A stretch of 64,000 nucleotides of DNA from JAJYSO01 sp964586655 (GCA_964586655.1 CAZPGY010000010.1:22152-86151); one strand, 5' to 3'. Numbered from the stretch's first letter, positions 34,299 to 42,933 are shown. Notes: generated by a model from the letters alone, not told the origin. Translations and numbers: made by a program.

Positions 34299-35147
34299 AT
34301 GGCACTTCAAGAAGGAAAAGAATTTAAAAAACATCCGGTTGCTTTTGACTGGTTGAATAAAAACGAACGACAAGAAAAACCCCGTGATATTGGATTGACC
34401 GAAATTCGTTCGGCTTATTACTCCAATTTTGGGATGAGCTATTTTAAAGACATCCTCGAAATGAGCGGCAATTATGTTGATAGCATCAAATTTGCCGGCG
34501 GAGTTTTCACCCTGATGAATCCGGAAAAGATCAGAGAAATGCTCGATTTAGCACATTCGTATGGCGTTATGGCCTCTACCGGAGGATTTATGGAAACCGT
34601 ATTGACCCAGGGAAAAGATGCGGTCAAAAAATATATCCAAGAGGTCAAGGATTTAGGATTTGACATCATCGAAATTTCTACGGGATTTATCTCCATTCCC
34701 ACTTCCGATTGGCAGCGGGTTATCGAGGAAGTCCAAAAAGCCGGACTCAAAGCCAAACCCGAAATCGGGGTGCAATTTGGCGCCGGCGGTGACGGAACGG
34801 TTGAAGAATATCAATCGGAAGGCACCCAAGATGTGGATTATGCCATCCAACAAGGAAAACGATTTTTGGATGCCGGAGCGTATCTGATTATGATGGAATC
34901 GGAAGGTGTAACCGAAAATGCCGAGCCCTGGCGAACCGATGTTCCGGCCAAATTTATCAACGAATTGGGCTTGGAAAATGTGATGTTTGAAGCCGCTGAT
35001 CCGCAAGTGTTCAAGTGGTACGTCAAAAACTACGGCCCGGAAGTCAATTTGTTTGTCGACCACAGCCAATTGCTGCAATTAGAATCCACTCGCCGTGGAA
35101 TCTGGGGCACCAACGATATTTGGGGACGTGTGGTGACCTATAAATAA
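34299..35147 (+). CDS. Phosphosulfolactate synthase (ComA) family protein
   Basis: A 282-residue TIM-barrel protein of the ComA/Hsa32 family. Archaeal ComA adds sulfite to phosphoenolpyruvate to make (2R)-phospho-3-sulfolactate, the first step to coenzyme M; the plant relative Hsa32 is a heat-stress factor of unknown chemistry. Visible family blocks are YVDSIKFAGGVFTL (with Lys64), YGVMASTGGFMETVLTQG, FDIIEISTGFISIP, KPEIGVQFGAGG, LIMMESEGVTE and the terminal WGTNDIWGRVVTYK. The ComB phosphatase and ComC dehydrogenase that complete the archaeal route are absent here. It shares orientation with the MmgE/PrpD gene across a 236-base gap holding a Fur-like site and a TAATTTTA box (34218-34225). 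Confidence 0.85.
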   Translation: MALQEGKEFKKHPVAFDWLNKNERQEKPRDIGLTEIRSAYYSNFGMSYFKDILEMSGNYVDSIKFAGGVFTLMNPEKIREMLDLAHSYGVMASTGGFMETVLTQGKDAVKKYIQEVKDLGFDIIEISTGFISIPTSDWQRVIEEVQKAGLKAKPEIGVQFGAGGDGTVEEYQSEGTQDVDYAIQQGKRFLDAGAYLIMMESEGVTENAEPWRTDVPAKFINELGLENVMFEAADPQVFKWYVKNYGPEVNLFVDHSQLLQLESTRRGIWGTNDIWGRVVTYK

Positions 35148-35170
35148 GTTGTATTCTTTATTGTAAATAG

Positions 35171-35205
35171 CAAACCTGCCGGGTTTTGGAAATCCGGCAG
35201 GTTTG
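35171..35205. terminator. Terminator/hairpin after the ComA-like gene
   Basis: A 12-bp perfect stem (CAAACCTGCCGG/CCGGCAGGTTTG, 11-base loop) is followed by TTTGATTTT on the plus strand. Its 3' arm, GCAGGTTTGTTT, recurs at 36441-36452 on the other side of the transposase. Confidence 0.65.
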
Positions 35206-35243
35206 TTTGATTTTCCACGGCCAACACCAACAAGCTTCTCCTG

Positions 35244-35261
35244 ATCTTAAATTTAAGGAAT
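35244..35261. repeat. Left copy of an AT-rich block flanking the transposase
   Basis: ATCTTAAATTTAAGGAAT matches 36364-36381 at 16 of 18 positions. It contains the palindrome CTTAAATTTAAG. Confidence 0.45.
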
Positions 35262-35312
35262 AGGCTTGAGTATTCTTTTTTGAATTTTATTGAGATCCAT
35301 ATGATAATGAGA

Positions 35313-36107
35313 TTATTTTTTTCTGTTGAAGGTGTCTTCTTTCCATCTTTTAGGGTTATCACGGATGTAATTTGCTATATTATTATAGGCTTTTTTATTC
35401 CTAATAATGTGTTCGTAATAATTGCGTTGCCAGATCCGCTTTGCTTTTGAAATTTTTATTAATTCTGAATCCGATAAAGGAAAAGTTTCTGTTCCCTCCC
35501 ATCGGCGCCGAAGCGAATCGCCAGAAGGTTGGGGCGAATCGTCGGAAGATTGGGGCGAATCGTCAGAAGGTTGGGGCGAATCGCCAGAAGGTTGGGGCGA
35601 ATTGCAATTCGCCCGTACTATTCCCGCTATTCCCGCTATTCCTGCCCGATTCTTCGCTCCTTTTCCCTTCTCTTTCGCCTCTTTCTTTTTTTTCGCCGAA
35701 TCTTTAGAATTTAGATAAGAGGATATTTCTTCTCTTATCTGTTTTGTCGTGGCTATTTTGTAGCCGCGGATAATAGCGCCGATGGTGTGAGAGGGCGATC
35801 GGAATTTTCCGAGATGTTTTTCGTTATCTCCTTTCTTAAATAAGATTTCTATAATGGCGTGAAAATGGTTAGGCATCACGATAAAATCGTGTAAGTCAAT
35901 ATTATCTCTGATATTTAACGAATTGAGCCATTCCTTATGTGCGATTTTTCCAAAGGAATTTAAATTCATTTTTTGATGTCGGATTTTCCCGAATAAATGA
36001 ATCCGATCTTGACAGCAAAGGCTTATAAAATAAAGTCCTTTTTGGCTATAATCATAATCTTTCAATCGGATGCTGCGTCGGTGATGTCGTTTTGGATCGT
36101 AATTCAT
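35313..36107 (-). CDS. REP-associated (RAYT/IS200-like Y1) transposase with a repeat-rich insert
   Basis: A 264-residue single-strand transposase relative. The HUH motif is HFH at residues 81-83 in VMPNHFHAIIEI, and the C-terminal signature IWQRNYYEHIIRN at about 225-237 carries the catalytic tyrosine. The opening RRSIRLKDYDYSQKGLYFIS is typical of the Y1-type REP transposases, usually single-copy genes that act on palindromic repeats. Residues 135-205 are an insert not expected in the family: a lysine-rich part, an AGI triplet repeat and four copies of SPQPSGD-like heptads from 21-bp DNA repeats. The reading frame is open throughout, so it may be functional. Short repeats flank it on both sides. 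Confidence 0.85.
   Translation of the reverse strand: MNYDPKRHHRRSIRLKDYDYSQKGLYFISLCCQDRIHLFGKIRHQKMNLNSFGKIAHKEWLNSLNIRDNIDLHDFIVMPNHFHAIIEILFKKGDNEKHLGKFRSPSHTIGAIIRGYKIATTKQIREEISSYLNSKDSAKKKKEAKEKGKGAKNRAGIAGIAGIVRANCNSPQPSGDSPQPSDDSPQSSDDSPQPSGDSLRRRWEGTETFPLSDSELIKISKAKRIWQRNYYEHIIRNKKAYNNIANYIRDNPKRWKEDTFNRKK
35513..35596. repeat. Four tandem 21-bp repeats within the transposase gene
   Basis: The + strand unit is GCGAATCGCCAGAAGGTTGGG; copies start at 35513, 35534, 35555 and 35576 with up to three changes each. The period is in frame and encodes heptads of Ser, Pro, Gln and Asp. A second 9-bp repeat, TATTCCCGC times three, lies at about 35618-35644. Confidence 0.9.
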
Positions 36108-36490
36108 TCTTAGAATTTTTTAAATTGGTTTTTTGTTCTCAAATCATCGCCTTCTTCATTTAATAGCAAAATACTTTATAAACGGGTCTATAGATTTATG
36201 GGATTTTCATCATCCTTTATCCTATGCCTGAACGTTATGCATCAAAGTTCCCCTTTTTATGTTGACGATCTGCGGAGGCTCTTGGGATTTGGGGCAAGTT
36301 CCACTCCCAATCCACCGGATTTCCGGAATATGACTGGTTTTTTCCAATCTCGATGAGCGCCCAATCTTAAATTTGAGGAGTGCACTCTTATTCAGAAGTG
36401 ATATTTCCCCCTTTATTTCCGGTTTTTTCCGGCCTGCGGCGCAGGTTTGTTTAGTCGCTGCCTTCAAAAGTTAAATATGTCATAAATAAC

Positions 36491-36508
36491 TTAGACAAAC
36501 TTGTCTAA
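36491..36508. promoter_or_regulatory. TetR-type operator 1 over the -33 region
   Basis: TTAGACAA-AC-TTGTCTAA, a perfect inverted repeat with 8-bp arms. It overlaps the TTG (36501-36503) that lies 19 bases before the TACATTTG -7 box. Confidence 0.75.
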
Positions 36509-36530
36509 CTAAAAAGTTGAATTACATTTG
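36501..36530 (+). promoter_or_regulatory. Promoter of the tetR-efflux operon
   Basis: TTG at 36501-36503 and TACATTTG at 36523-36530, spacer 19, matches the Bacteroidota consensus. The ATG is 22 bases downstream. Confidence 0.65.
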
Positions 36531-36542
36531 TCGACCAATTAG

Positions 36543-36560
36543 TTAAACAAAAATGTCTAA
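36543..36560. promoter_or_regulatory. Candidate operator 2, overlapping the tetR start codon
   Basis: TTAAACAA-AA-ATGTCTAA matches operator 1 at 15 of 18 positions; its right arm contains the tetR ATG. The centres are 52 bp apart, close to five helical turns, so both sites would face the same side of the DNA. Confidence 0.55.
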
Positions 36561-37155
36561 AAAGAAGTCAGCCTTAAGTACAGAGGAGCGAATTAAGCAA
36601 ACGGCAAAGAAGCTTTTTTTTGGTCAGGGCAATTTTAAAGCCGGGACCCAGGAGATTGCGGATGCTGCAGGAGTAAATCGAACGGCCATCAATTATTATT
36701 TCAGGTCGCGCGACAACCTGTTGAAAATTGTTTTTGACGATGCGTTAAATCGTATGCAGGAAGACAATAGCGCCATTGTTTCAGCAGATTTACCCTTTCG
36801 AGAGAAATTGGAGAAATGGTTGGATGATAAATTGGCAACCGCTATCAAATATCCTTTTCTCGAGCTTTATATTGTCTCAGAAATGCAGACCTCCAGCTGT
36901 GCTATTATTAGTAAGAACAAAGAATTTTTACGTTCTGTCAATGATATTTTGGCCGATCTTTTACGGGAAGAGGCTGCCAAAGGAACCATCAAACCCATTG
37001 ACCCCATTCATTTTATTTTGAATATAGCTTCGTTGGTCTCTTTTCCTTTTTGCATGCGTCCTTTGTTGGCGGAGTCTTTAGATATTGACGAAGCCCAATT
37101 TAAGCAGATTATGGAGGAGCGAAAGCAGGTTATTTTGGATAGTGTTTTTATTTAA
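36553..37155 (+). CDS. TetR/AcrR family repressor of the efflux operon
   Basis: A 200-residue regulator with an N-terminal helix-turn-helix at residues about 31-52 (GTQEIADAAGVNRTAINYYF) and a helical ligand-binding C-terminus. It is the first gene of an operon with tolC-like, adaptor and RND pump genes, 18 bases ahead of the second. The promoter carries one perfect operator and a second, near-identical one over its own start codon. Repression of itself and the pump, lifted by a pump substrate, is the expected circuit for this family in this arrangement. The inducer is unknown. Confidence 0.92.
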   Translation: MSKKKSALSTEERIKQTAKKLFFGQGNFKAGTQEIADAAGVNRTAINYYFRSRDNLLKIVFDDALNRMQEDNSAIVSADLPFREKLEKWLDDKLATAIKYPFLELYIVSEMQTSSCAIISKNKEFLRSVNDILADLLREEAAKGTIKPIDPIHFILNIASLVSFPFCMRPLLAESLDIDEAQFKQIMEERKQVILDSVFI

Positions 37156-37173
37156 ACCCCATCATATAAATTT

Positions 37174-38529
37174 ATGATTCAGAAAAAAGTCACATTCTTC
37201 TTGTTGTTGTTGATGTCGGTAAGCTTTTTGGGGCAAGCCCAAGAAAAGCTAAGCTTGGCCGAAGCCATCAATTATGCCTTAGAAAACAAAGCGGCAGCCC
37301 AAAAAGCAGCATTGGAAGTAGAGAAATCAAAATACTTAGTTACCGAACGCAAAGCAGCTGCGCTGCCGCATATCAATGGAAGCGGCGGATTGGTCTATAA
37401 TCCTATTTTAAGGAAAACGCCTATTCCGGGAGATTTTATAGGCCAGCCCGGGCAAATTTTTATGGTTCCCTTTGGGCAGCCGTGGAATTCTTCCATCGGG
37501 GTAAATCTTAAACAAATGCTTTTTAATTCTAAAGTGTTTATAGGGATGAAAGCGGCGAGAGAGAGTAGAGATTTAGCCAGAATTAGCCGTGAAATGACCG
37601 ATGAGCAAATTATAGAAAAGGTGGCCACGGCATACTATCAAATACTGACTCAACAACAAAAACTACAAACGATTGACAGCAGTTATGCCAGCGCTTTGAA
37701 AATTCATGATATCATCAAAAACCTTTATCAAAATGGCTTGGCTAAGGAAATTGACTTGGATCGAATTAGCGTAAACCTCACCAACTTAAAAACAGCGCGT
37801 ACCCAGCTGAGCAATGCGGTAATTCAACTAAAAAATGCCCTTAAGTTTTATATGGGAATGCCGATGAATAATCCTGTCCAGCTCTCTTTCAATGACTTGG
37901 AGATCGAGCCGCAATACGTGCCCAAGACTATTGATGTTAGTGAGCGTACCGAAATCCAGCTCTTGAAAAAGAAAAAACAGCTGTTGACCTATAAGGTTCA
38001 AGCTGAAAAATCAGGACTTTACCCCACGTTATATCTCATTGGAAGCTATGCCTGGCAAGGATTTGGCGATAAATTTCCCATCGGAACCGGAGAAAGTCAA
38101 GGAACTTATTGGACAGATTATGCCAGTATTGGGCTACAGATAAACATTCCCATTTTTAACGGAATGGGGACAAGGGCTGCCGTAAAACAGGCCGAAATAG
38201 AATTGGAAAATGTAGCTCTCGATATACAAGACACTAAGTTGGCCATGAATCTGGAGTATCAAAATGCCAAAGCACAGATTGAAAACAGCTTGAAGTCTAT
38301 TGAAAATCAAAAAGCTAATAAGGTGTTGGCCCACAAGGTTTTGAAAAATACCCGAAACAATTATCAAAATGGATTGGCTACGCTTACCGATTTGTTAGAT
38401 GCACAAAATGCATGGGTTGAAGCGAAAAACAATTATACCCATGCCTTGTTAAAATTTAAACTGGCCGAAATCAAACTCTATAAGGCCAAAGGTAAACTCG
38501 AGAAATTCGTTCAACAACTCAACGATTAA
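37174..38529 (+). CDS. TolC-family outer-membrane efflux channel
   Basis: A 451-residue outer-membrane factor with a signal peptide (1-22, GQAQ). Two homologous halves of long helices plus short barrel strands are visible. The conserved LSLAEAINYALENKAAAQKA opens the first helical bundle, and NYQNGLATLTDLLDAQNAWV is the family motif in the second half. It forms the trimeric tunnel of a tripartite pump with the next two genes. The gap to the adaptor gene is nine bases, indicating coupled translation. Confidence 0.94.
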   Translation: MIQKKVTFFLLLLMSVSFLGQAQEKLSLAEAINYALENKAAAQKAALEVEKSKYLVTERKAAALPHINGSGGLVYNPILRKTPIPGDFIGQPGQIFMVPFGQPWNSSIGVNLKQMLFNSKVFIGMKAARESRDLARISREMTDEQIIEKVATAYYQILTQQQKLQTIDSSYASALKIHDIIKNLYQNGLAKEIDLDRISVNLTNLKTARTQLSNAVIQLKNALKFYMGMPMNNPVQLSFNDLEIEPQYVPKTIDVSERTEIQLLKKKKQLLTYKVQAEKSGLYPTLYLIGSYAWQGFGDKFPIGTGESQGTYWTDYASIGLQINIPIFNGMGTRAAVKQAEIELENVALDIQDTKLAMNLEYQNAKAQIENSLKSIENQKANKVLAHKVLKNTRNNYQNGLATLTDLLDAQNAWVEAKNNYTHALLKFKLAEIKLYKAKGKLEKFVQQLND

Positions 38530-38538
38530 TTATAGGAT

Positions 38539-39615
38539 ATGAAACTTGGAAAAACTTTATTGTACCTGCTCATTATCTTGCTTCTTTTGGGAGGCGGCGC
38601 ATTTATCATCTATCAAAATCAGCAGGATATTCAGCGAAAGACAGCAATTATAGCCCATGAAAACGAAACAGTTCCGGTGCGGGTGGCCGTGGTAGATTAT
38701 GACAGGGTCTCTACAAAATTTACGGCCAATGGTACTTTAGCACCTTATCAAGAAATGATGCTTTCGGCCGAAATGCCCGGGAAAGTCAAACAGATTTTGG
38801 TAGATGAAGGCGATCGGGTTCGGTCGGGTCAGGTCTTGGCCAAAATAGAGAAAAATACATTGCAAGTCAATTATTCTTCGGCCCAAGCAGCTTATCAAAA
38901 TGCATTGACCAACAATCGACGCTTAGAAGATGCTTATCAAACCGGCGGCGTAACCAAACAGCAATTGGACCAATCCAGATTGCGGTTAAAAACAGCAAAG
39001 AATAAATTGGAACAGGCCGAAATTCAGCTAAACAATTCCAATGTCAAAACTTTGATTGCCGGAATTATTAACAAGAGAATGATTGAGCCGGGAGCCATAG
39101 TGGCACCGGGTGCTCCTTTGTTTCAAATTGTGAATGTTTCTAAGTTGAAACTGAATGTAACAGTTGAAGGCAGTCGCGTGGGGCAGCTTGAAGTGGGGGA
39201 TAAAGTGAAAGTGAAAGTAAACGTGTATTCCGATGCCGTTTTTCATGGTCGCATCACTTTTATTGCCCCTTTGGCAGATGCTTCTCTTAGTTTTCCGGTT
39301 GAGATTACCCTGGCCAATAAAGAAGACAAGAGATTGCGAGCCGGGATGTATGCAACAGCCATTTTTGGGGGCACTGCACAAAGCGACAAAGACCGCGTAT
39401 TGACTTTGCCCAAGGATGCCTTTGTGGGCGGTATCAACAGTCGACAAGTGTTTGTAGTGCAGCCGGATACCACAGTTCAGCTAAAAAAGGTGGTCATAGG
39501 AAGGGTTTTTGAAGATGCCGTGGAAATTGTCGGAGGCCTTCAGCCCGGTACAAAGGTGGTGACCAAAGGCCAAATCAACCTGTTTGACGGTTCTAAAGTT
39601 AGTATCGCTCAATAA
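38539..39615 (+). CDS. RND efflux periplasmic adaptor (membrane fusion protein)
   Basis: A 358-residue adaptor with an N-terminal membrane anchor at residues 6-26. The first lipoyl half is EMPGKVKQILVDEGDRVRSGQVLAKIEKNTL, followed by a helical hairpin and the second half IEPGAIVAPGAPLFQIV. The beta-barrel domain runs from about residue 195 to 275, and a membrane-proximal domain ends it. It bridges the TolC-like channel and the RND pump. The pump gene follows after 60 bases. Confidence 0.94.
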   Translation: MKLGKTLLYLLIILLLLGGGAFIIYQNQQDIQRKTAIIAHENETVPVRVAVVDYDRVSTKFTANGTLAPYQEMMLSAEMPGKVKQILVDEGDRVRSGQVLAKIEKNTLQVNYSSAQAAYQNALTNNRRLEDAYQTGGVTKQQLDQSRLRLKTAKNKLEQAEIQLNNSNVKTLIAGIINKRMIEPGAIVAPGAPLFQIVNVSKLKLNVTVEGSRVGQLEVGDKVKVKVNVYSDAVFHGRITFIAPLADASLSFPVEITLANKEDKRLRAGMYATAIFGGTAQSDKDRVLTLPKDAFVGGINSRQVFVVQPDTTVQLKKVVIGRVFEDAVEIVGGLQPGTKVVTKGQINLFDGSKVSIAQ

Positions 39616-39675
39616 TACCATGGTATAACACCTATTTTAAAACAGATTTCTCACACGATAAAATAAAATACAGTA

Positions 39676-42600
39676 GTGAAATTAGCTAAGATTTCCATAA
39701 AACGACCAAGTTTGGTCATCGTCCTTTTTATCATCCTGATTTTGGGTGGGATTTTGGGGTACACCTCCATGGGCTATGAACTCATCCCTAAGTTTGATGT
39801 CAATGTAATTACGGTATCCACCATATATCCCGGAGCTTCTCCGGCTGAGGTGGAGACTTCGGTGACCAAGGATATTGAAGATGCCGTATCTTCTATCGAA
39901 AACATTAAAAAAATAGAGTCCAAGTCTTTTGAAAGCTTGTCACTGGTGTTGGTGACGCTCAATAATGGGGCAGACGTCGATCAAGCCCTTAATGAAGCCC
40001 AGCGTAAGATTAATGCGATCTTGGCTGACCTGCCCGATGACGTCAAAACCCCTTCGCTGCTAAAATTTTCTCTCAGTGACTTGCCGGTGATTACCGCAGC
40101 TGCTACTTCGAGTTTGAGTGGAACCGCTTTTTATGACTTGTTGGATAAAAAAATCAGGCCGGCCATTTCACAAGTAAAAGGAGTGGCACAGGTCAATTTG
40201 ATTGGCGGACAAGAACGGGAAATTCGGGTGAACTTAGATCGAGACAAACTCGAGGTCTATGGCTTGTCTATTTTACAGGTACAGCAAGCTATTCAGTCTT
40301 CCAATTTAAACTTCCCGACCGGGAAATTAAAATCCCGTGAAAATGCAATTACCATTCGGCTCTCCGGGAAATTTCAAAGCATTGAGGAATTGGCCAATTT
40401 GGTAATCAGTTCTAAAAATGGCAGCTCAATCAGACTAAAAGATGTCTCCAATGTAGTTGATGCGCAAAAAGAGGTGGAAAAAATTGCCCGCGTCAATCGT
40501 GAGCCGGCTATTTTGCTGCAGGTCATCAAACAATCTGATGCCAATGCTGTGGAGGTGAGTGAACAAGTGCGACAACGGATTAAGAATATTGAAAAAAACT
40601 ATGCAGCCGATAATGTAAATATCACGGTAGTCAATGACACTTCCACCTTTACTTTGGAGGCGGCAGATGGTGTGATTCACGATTTATTAATCGCTGTGGT
40701 GCTGGTGGCTTTGGTGATGTTGCTGTTTTTGCACTCTATTAGAAATGCATTTATCGTAATGATTTCCATTCCGGCTTCTTTAATTTCTACTTTTATCGGA
40801 ATGGCTTTGATGGGCTATACCCTCAACCTGATGAGTCTGCTTGGCTTGTCTTTGGTAGTAGGGATTTTGGTAGACGATGCCATTGTCGTGCTTGAAAACA
40901 TATACCGCCACATGGAAATGGGGAAGGGGCGAGTGCGTGCCGCTTATGACGGCGCCTCCGAAATTGGGTTTACTGTGAGTGCCATCACGTTGACCATTGT
41001 GGTGGTGTTCTTGCCCATTGCCATGAGTACAGGGCTTGTGGCTAATATTATTGCACAATTTTGTGTTACCGTAATCATTGCTACGCTTTTGTCCTTGTTG
41101 GCCTCTTTTACTATTGTTCCTTGGCTGTCTTCACGCTTTGGAAAACGTAAAAAACTGACAGGCAAAAATATGTTTGAACGTTTTATTCTCGGATTTGAAA
41201 AAATGTTGATGCGGTTTACCCATTGGATTACGGGAATTTTAAAATGGTGCTTGCGAAGTAAGCGTACCAAAATTGCTACCGTGTTGATTGTGCTGGTGGC
41301 TTTGGTTTTATCCTTTGGATTGACCAAATTTATCGGCGGGGAGTTTATGCCCAAGATTGATAAGGGCGAATTTTTGGTGCAGATTGAATTGCCCAAGGAT
41401 GCTTCTATAGAAACGACCAATCGAATGACCCAAAAGGCGGAAGCTTATCTTGCGAAAAAACCGGAAATAGAGAAGTTGATTACCACCGTAGGTCAGCAGA
41501 GTACCGGATTTGGAATGGCACAATCTACTCCTTACAAATCAGAAATTGATGTGATTTTGGTCGATAAAGATGAGCGAGAAGCCAGCTCAGCAGTTTACGC
41601 CGCCAAAATACGCAATCAACTCAGTGATATATTGGTGGGCGCCAAGGTCAAAACCCTTTCTGTAGGTTTGATGGGAGCAGAACAAGCTCCATTGGCTTTG
41701 GTGATTACCGGGGCAAATTTAGACAGCATCAATAGGTTTGCAAAAGCGGCTATGGCCCAATTGCGAACCATTCCCGGGGCTACGCAAATTGAATTGTCTT
41801 CTGAGGGTGGAAAACCCGAAGTAGAAGTACAAATCAATCGCGATAAAATGGCGATGTTGGGGTTGAATATCGCTACGGTAGGAATGACGATGCAAACCGC
41901 TTTTAGCGGAAATACCGATGCTAAATACCGCGCCGGAGATTATGAATACGATATCAATATCAGGCTTAATCAGGCCAGCCGATCCAGCCTTGAAGATGTA
42001 AAAAACTTGGTGTTTGTCAATAATCGCGGAGAAGAAATCAAATTGAGCCAATTTGCTACTGTGACTTATGGAACCGGTCCAAGTTTCTTGGAGCGTCGTG
42101 ACAAATCCCGATCGGTGACCATTTTGGCACAAACAGTTGGAGTGCCGGTGGGAACCGTTGCCGAACAGTGGGAAGAAAAATTTTCTAAACTCGATAAACC
42201 GGCAGGAGTCAATTATTTGTGGAGCGGTGATATGGAGTTGCAAAGCGATGGGTTTGGAACGCTGGGAATTGCCTTGCTCGCAGCTGTTATATTGGTTTAT
42301 CTGGTGATGGTGGCACTTTATGATAGCTTTGTTTATCCATTAGTAGTCATGTTTTCGGTGCCTTTAGCGATTATAGGGGTGTTGGTTATTCTGGCGTTGA
42401 CTAATAATTCGTTAAATACTTTTACCATCCTGGGGATGATTATGCTGGTGGGCTTGGTGACCAAGAATGCCATTTTATTGGTCGATTTTGCCAATCAGCG
42501 AAAAGCGGAAGGAGAATCGACTTATAAAGCATTGATTCAAGCCAATCACGCACGGTTGCGACCTATTTTGATGACGACCATCGCCATGGTTTTCGGAATG

Positions 42601-42849
42601 TTGCCCATTGCATTGGCCAAAGGAAATGCGGCTGAAATGAACAATGGTTTGGCCTGGGTGGTTATCGGTGGATTGATCTCCTCACTATTCCTGACCTTGA
42701 TTTTTGTGCCGGTAGTTTATGCCATCTTTGACGGCCTGATTCGTCGGTTCAATAAAGGCAAACCTCCGGTTGATTATGAAAAGGAAATGTATGCCAATTA
42801 TGAACATCAGGAAATACAGGACGACGGCATCACCCCGGCACACAATTGA
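39676..42849 (+). CDS. RND efflux pump, HAE1/AcrB-type permease
   Basis: A 1057-residue inner-membrane proton/drug antiporter with 12 predicted helices and two large periplasmic loops. It starts with GTG (VKLAKISIKRPSLVIVLFII), typical RND opening. The proton-relay aspartates are Asp400 and Asp401 in GILVDDAIVVLENIYRHM, and the partner lysine is in TKNAILLVDFANQRK in the second half. The porter loop motifs, for example GGQEREIRVNLDRDKLEVYG, fit hydrophobic/amphiphilic drug exporters rather than metal exporters. It ends the tetR operon. Substrates cannot be predicted. Confidence 0.95.
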   Translation: MKLAKISIKRPSLVIVLFIILILGGILGYTSMGYELIPKFDVNVITVSTIYPGASPAEVETSVTKDIEDAVSSIENIKKIESKSFESLSLVLVTLNNGADVDQALNEAQRKINAILADLPDDVKTPSLLKFSLSDLPVITAAATSSLSGTAFYDLLDKKIRPAISQVKGVAQVNLIGGQEREIRVNLDRDKLEVYGLSILQVQQAIQSSNLNFPTGKLKSRENAITIRLSGKFQSIEELANLVISSKNGSSIRLKDVSNVVDAQKEVEKIARVNREPAILLQVIKQSDANAVEVSEQVRQRIKNIEKNYAADNVNITVVNDTSTFTLEAADGVIHDLLIAVVLVALVMLLFLHSIRNAFIVMISIPASLISTFIGMALMGYTLNLMSLLGLSLVVGILVDDAIVVLENIYRHMEMGKGRVRAAYDGASEIGFTVSAITLTIVVVFLPIAMSTGLVANIIAQFCVTVIIATLLSLLASFTIVPWLSSRFGKRKKLTGKNMFERFILGFEKMLMRFTHWITGILKWCLRSKRTKIATVLIVLVALVLSFGLTKFIGGEFMPKIDKGEFLVQIELPKDASIETTNRMTQKAEAYLAKKPEIEKLITTVGQQSTGFGMAQSTPYKSEIDVILVDKDEREASSAVYAAKIRNQLSDILVGAKVKTLSVGLMGAEQAPLALVITGANLDSINRFAKAAMAQLRTIPGATQIELSSEGGKPEVEVQINRDKMAMLGLNIATVGMTMQTAFSGNTDAKYRAGDYEYDINIRLNQASRSSLEDVKNLVFVNNRGEEIKLSQFATVTYGTGPSFLERRDKSRSVTILAQTVGVPVGTVAEQWEEKFSKLDKPAGVNYLWSGDMELQSDGFGTLGIALLAAVILVYLVMVALYDSFVYPLVVMFSVPLAIIGVLVILALTNNSLNTFTILGMIMLVGLVTKNAILLVDFANQRKAEGESTYKALIQANHARLRPILMTTIAMVFGMLPIALAKGNAAEMNNGLAWVVIGGLISSLFLTLIFVPVVYAIFDGLIRRFNKGKPPVDYEKEMYANYEHQEIQDDGITPAHN

Positions 42850-42925
42850 TGAAAAAATGCATAATTCTCTTATTTAGTTTGAATCCACATTAGGGCATTG
42901 AGTTTCTATTTTGTCGTCAATTCCT

Positions 42926-42933
42926 TACCTTTG
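42926..42933 (+). promoter_or_regulatory. Bacteroidota -7 box for aconitase
   Basis: TACCTTTG, 27 bases upstream of the ATG. No TTG is seen at the usual distance. Confidence 0.45.

Larger units (their letters stand above)
36108..36552. other. Intergenic region between the transposase and the efflux operon
   Basis: No convincing gene. It contains the right-hand repeat block (36364-36381), a GC-rich hairpin CCTGCGGCGCAGG (36434-36446) running into GCAGGTTTGTTT (36441-36452), and the tetR promoter/operator from 36491. An 81-codon leftward open frame is rejected for lack of any protein-like features. Confidence 0.6.

Noticed and set aside
35513..35596. A CRISPR array at the 21-bp repeats
   Set aside because: The repeats are directly adjacent without spacers and lie in frame inside a gene.
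35529..35718. Open frames on the plus strand through the transposase repeats
   Set aside because: The 21-bp repeat period is a multiple of three, so all frames stay open by chance. The minus-strand frame has the HUH and Tyr motifs.
36222..36467. An 81-codon leftward open frame between the transposase and tetR
   Set aside because: No signal peptide, no domain-like pattern, no -7 box, and it overlaps the repeat block and the hairpin. More likely noncoding.
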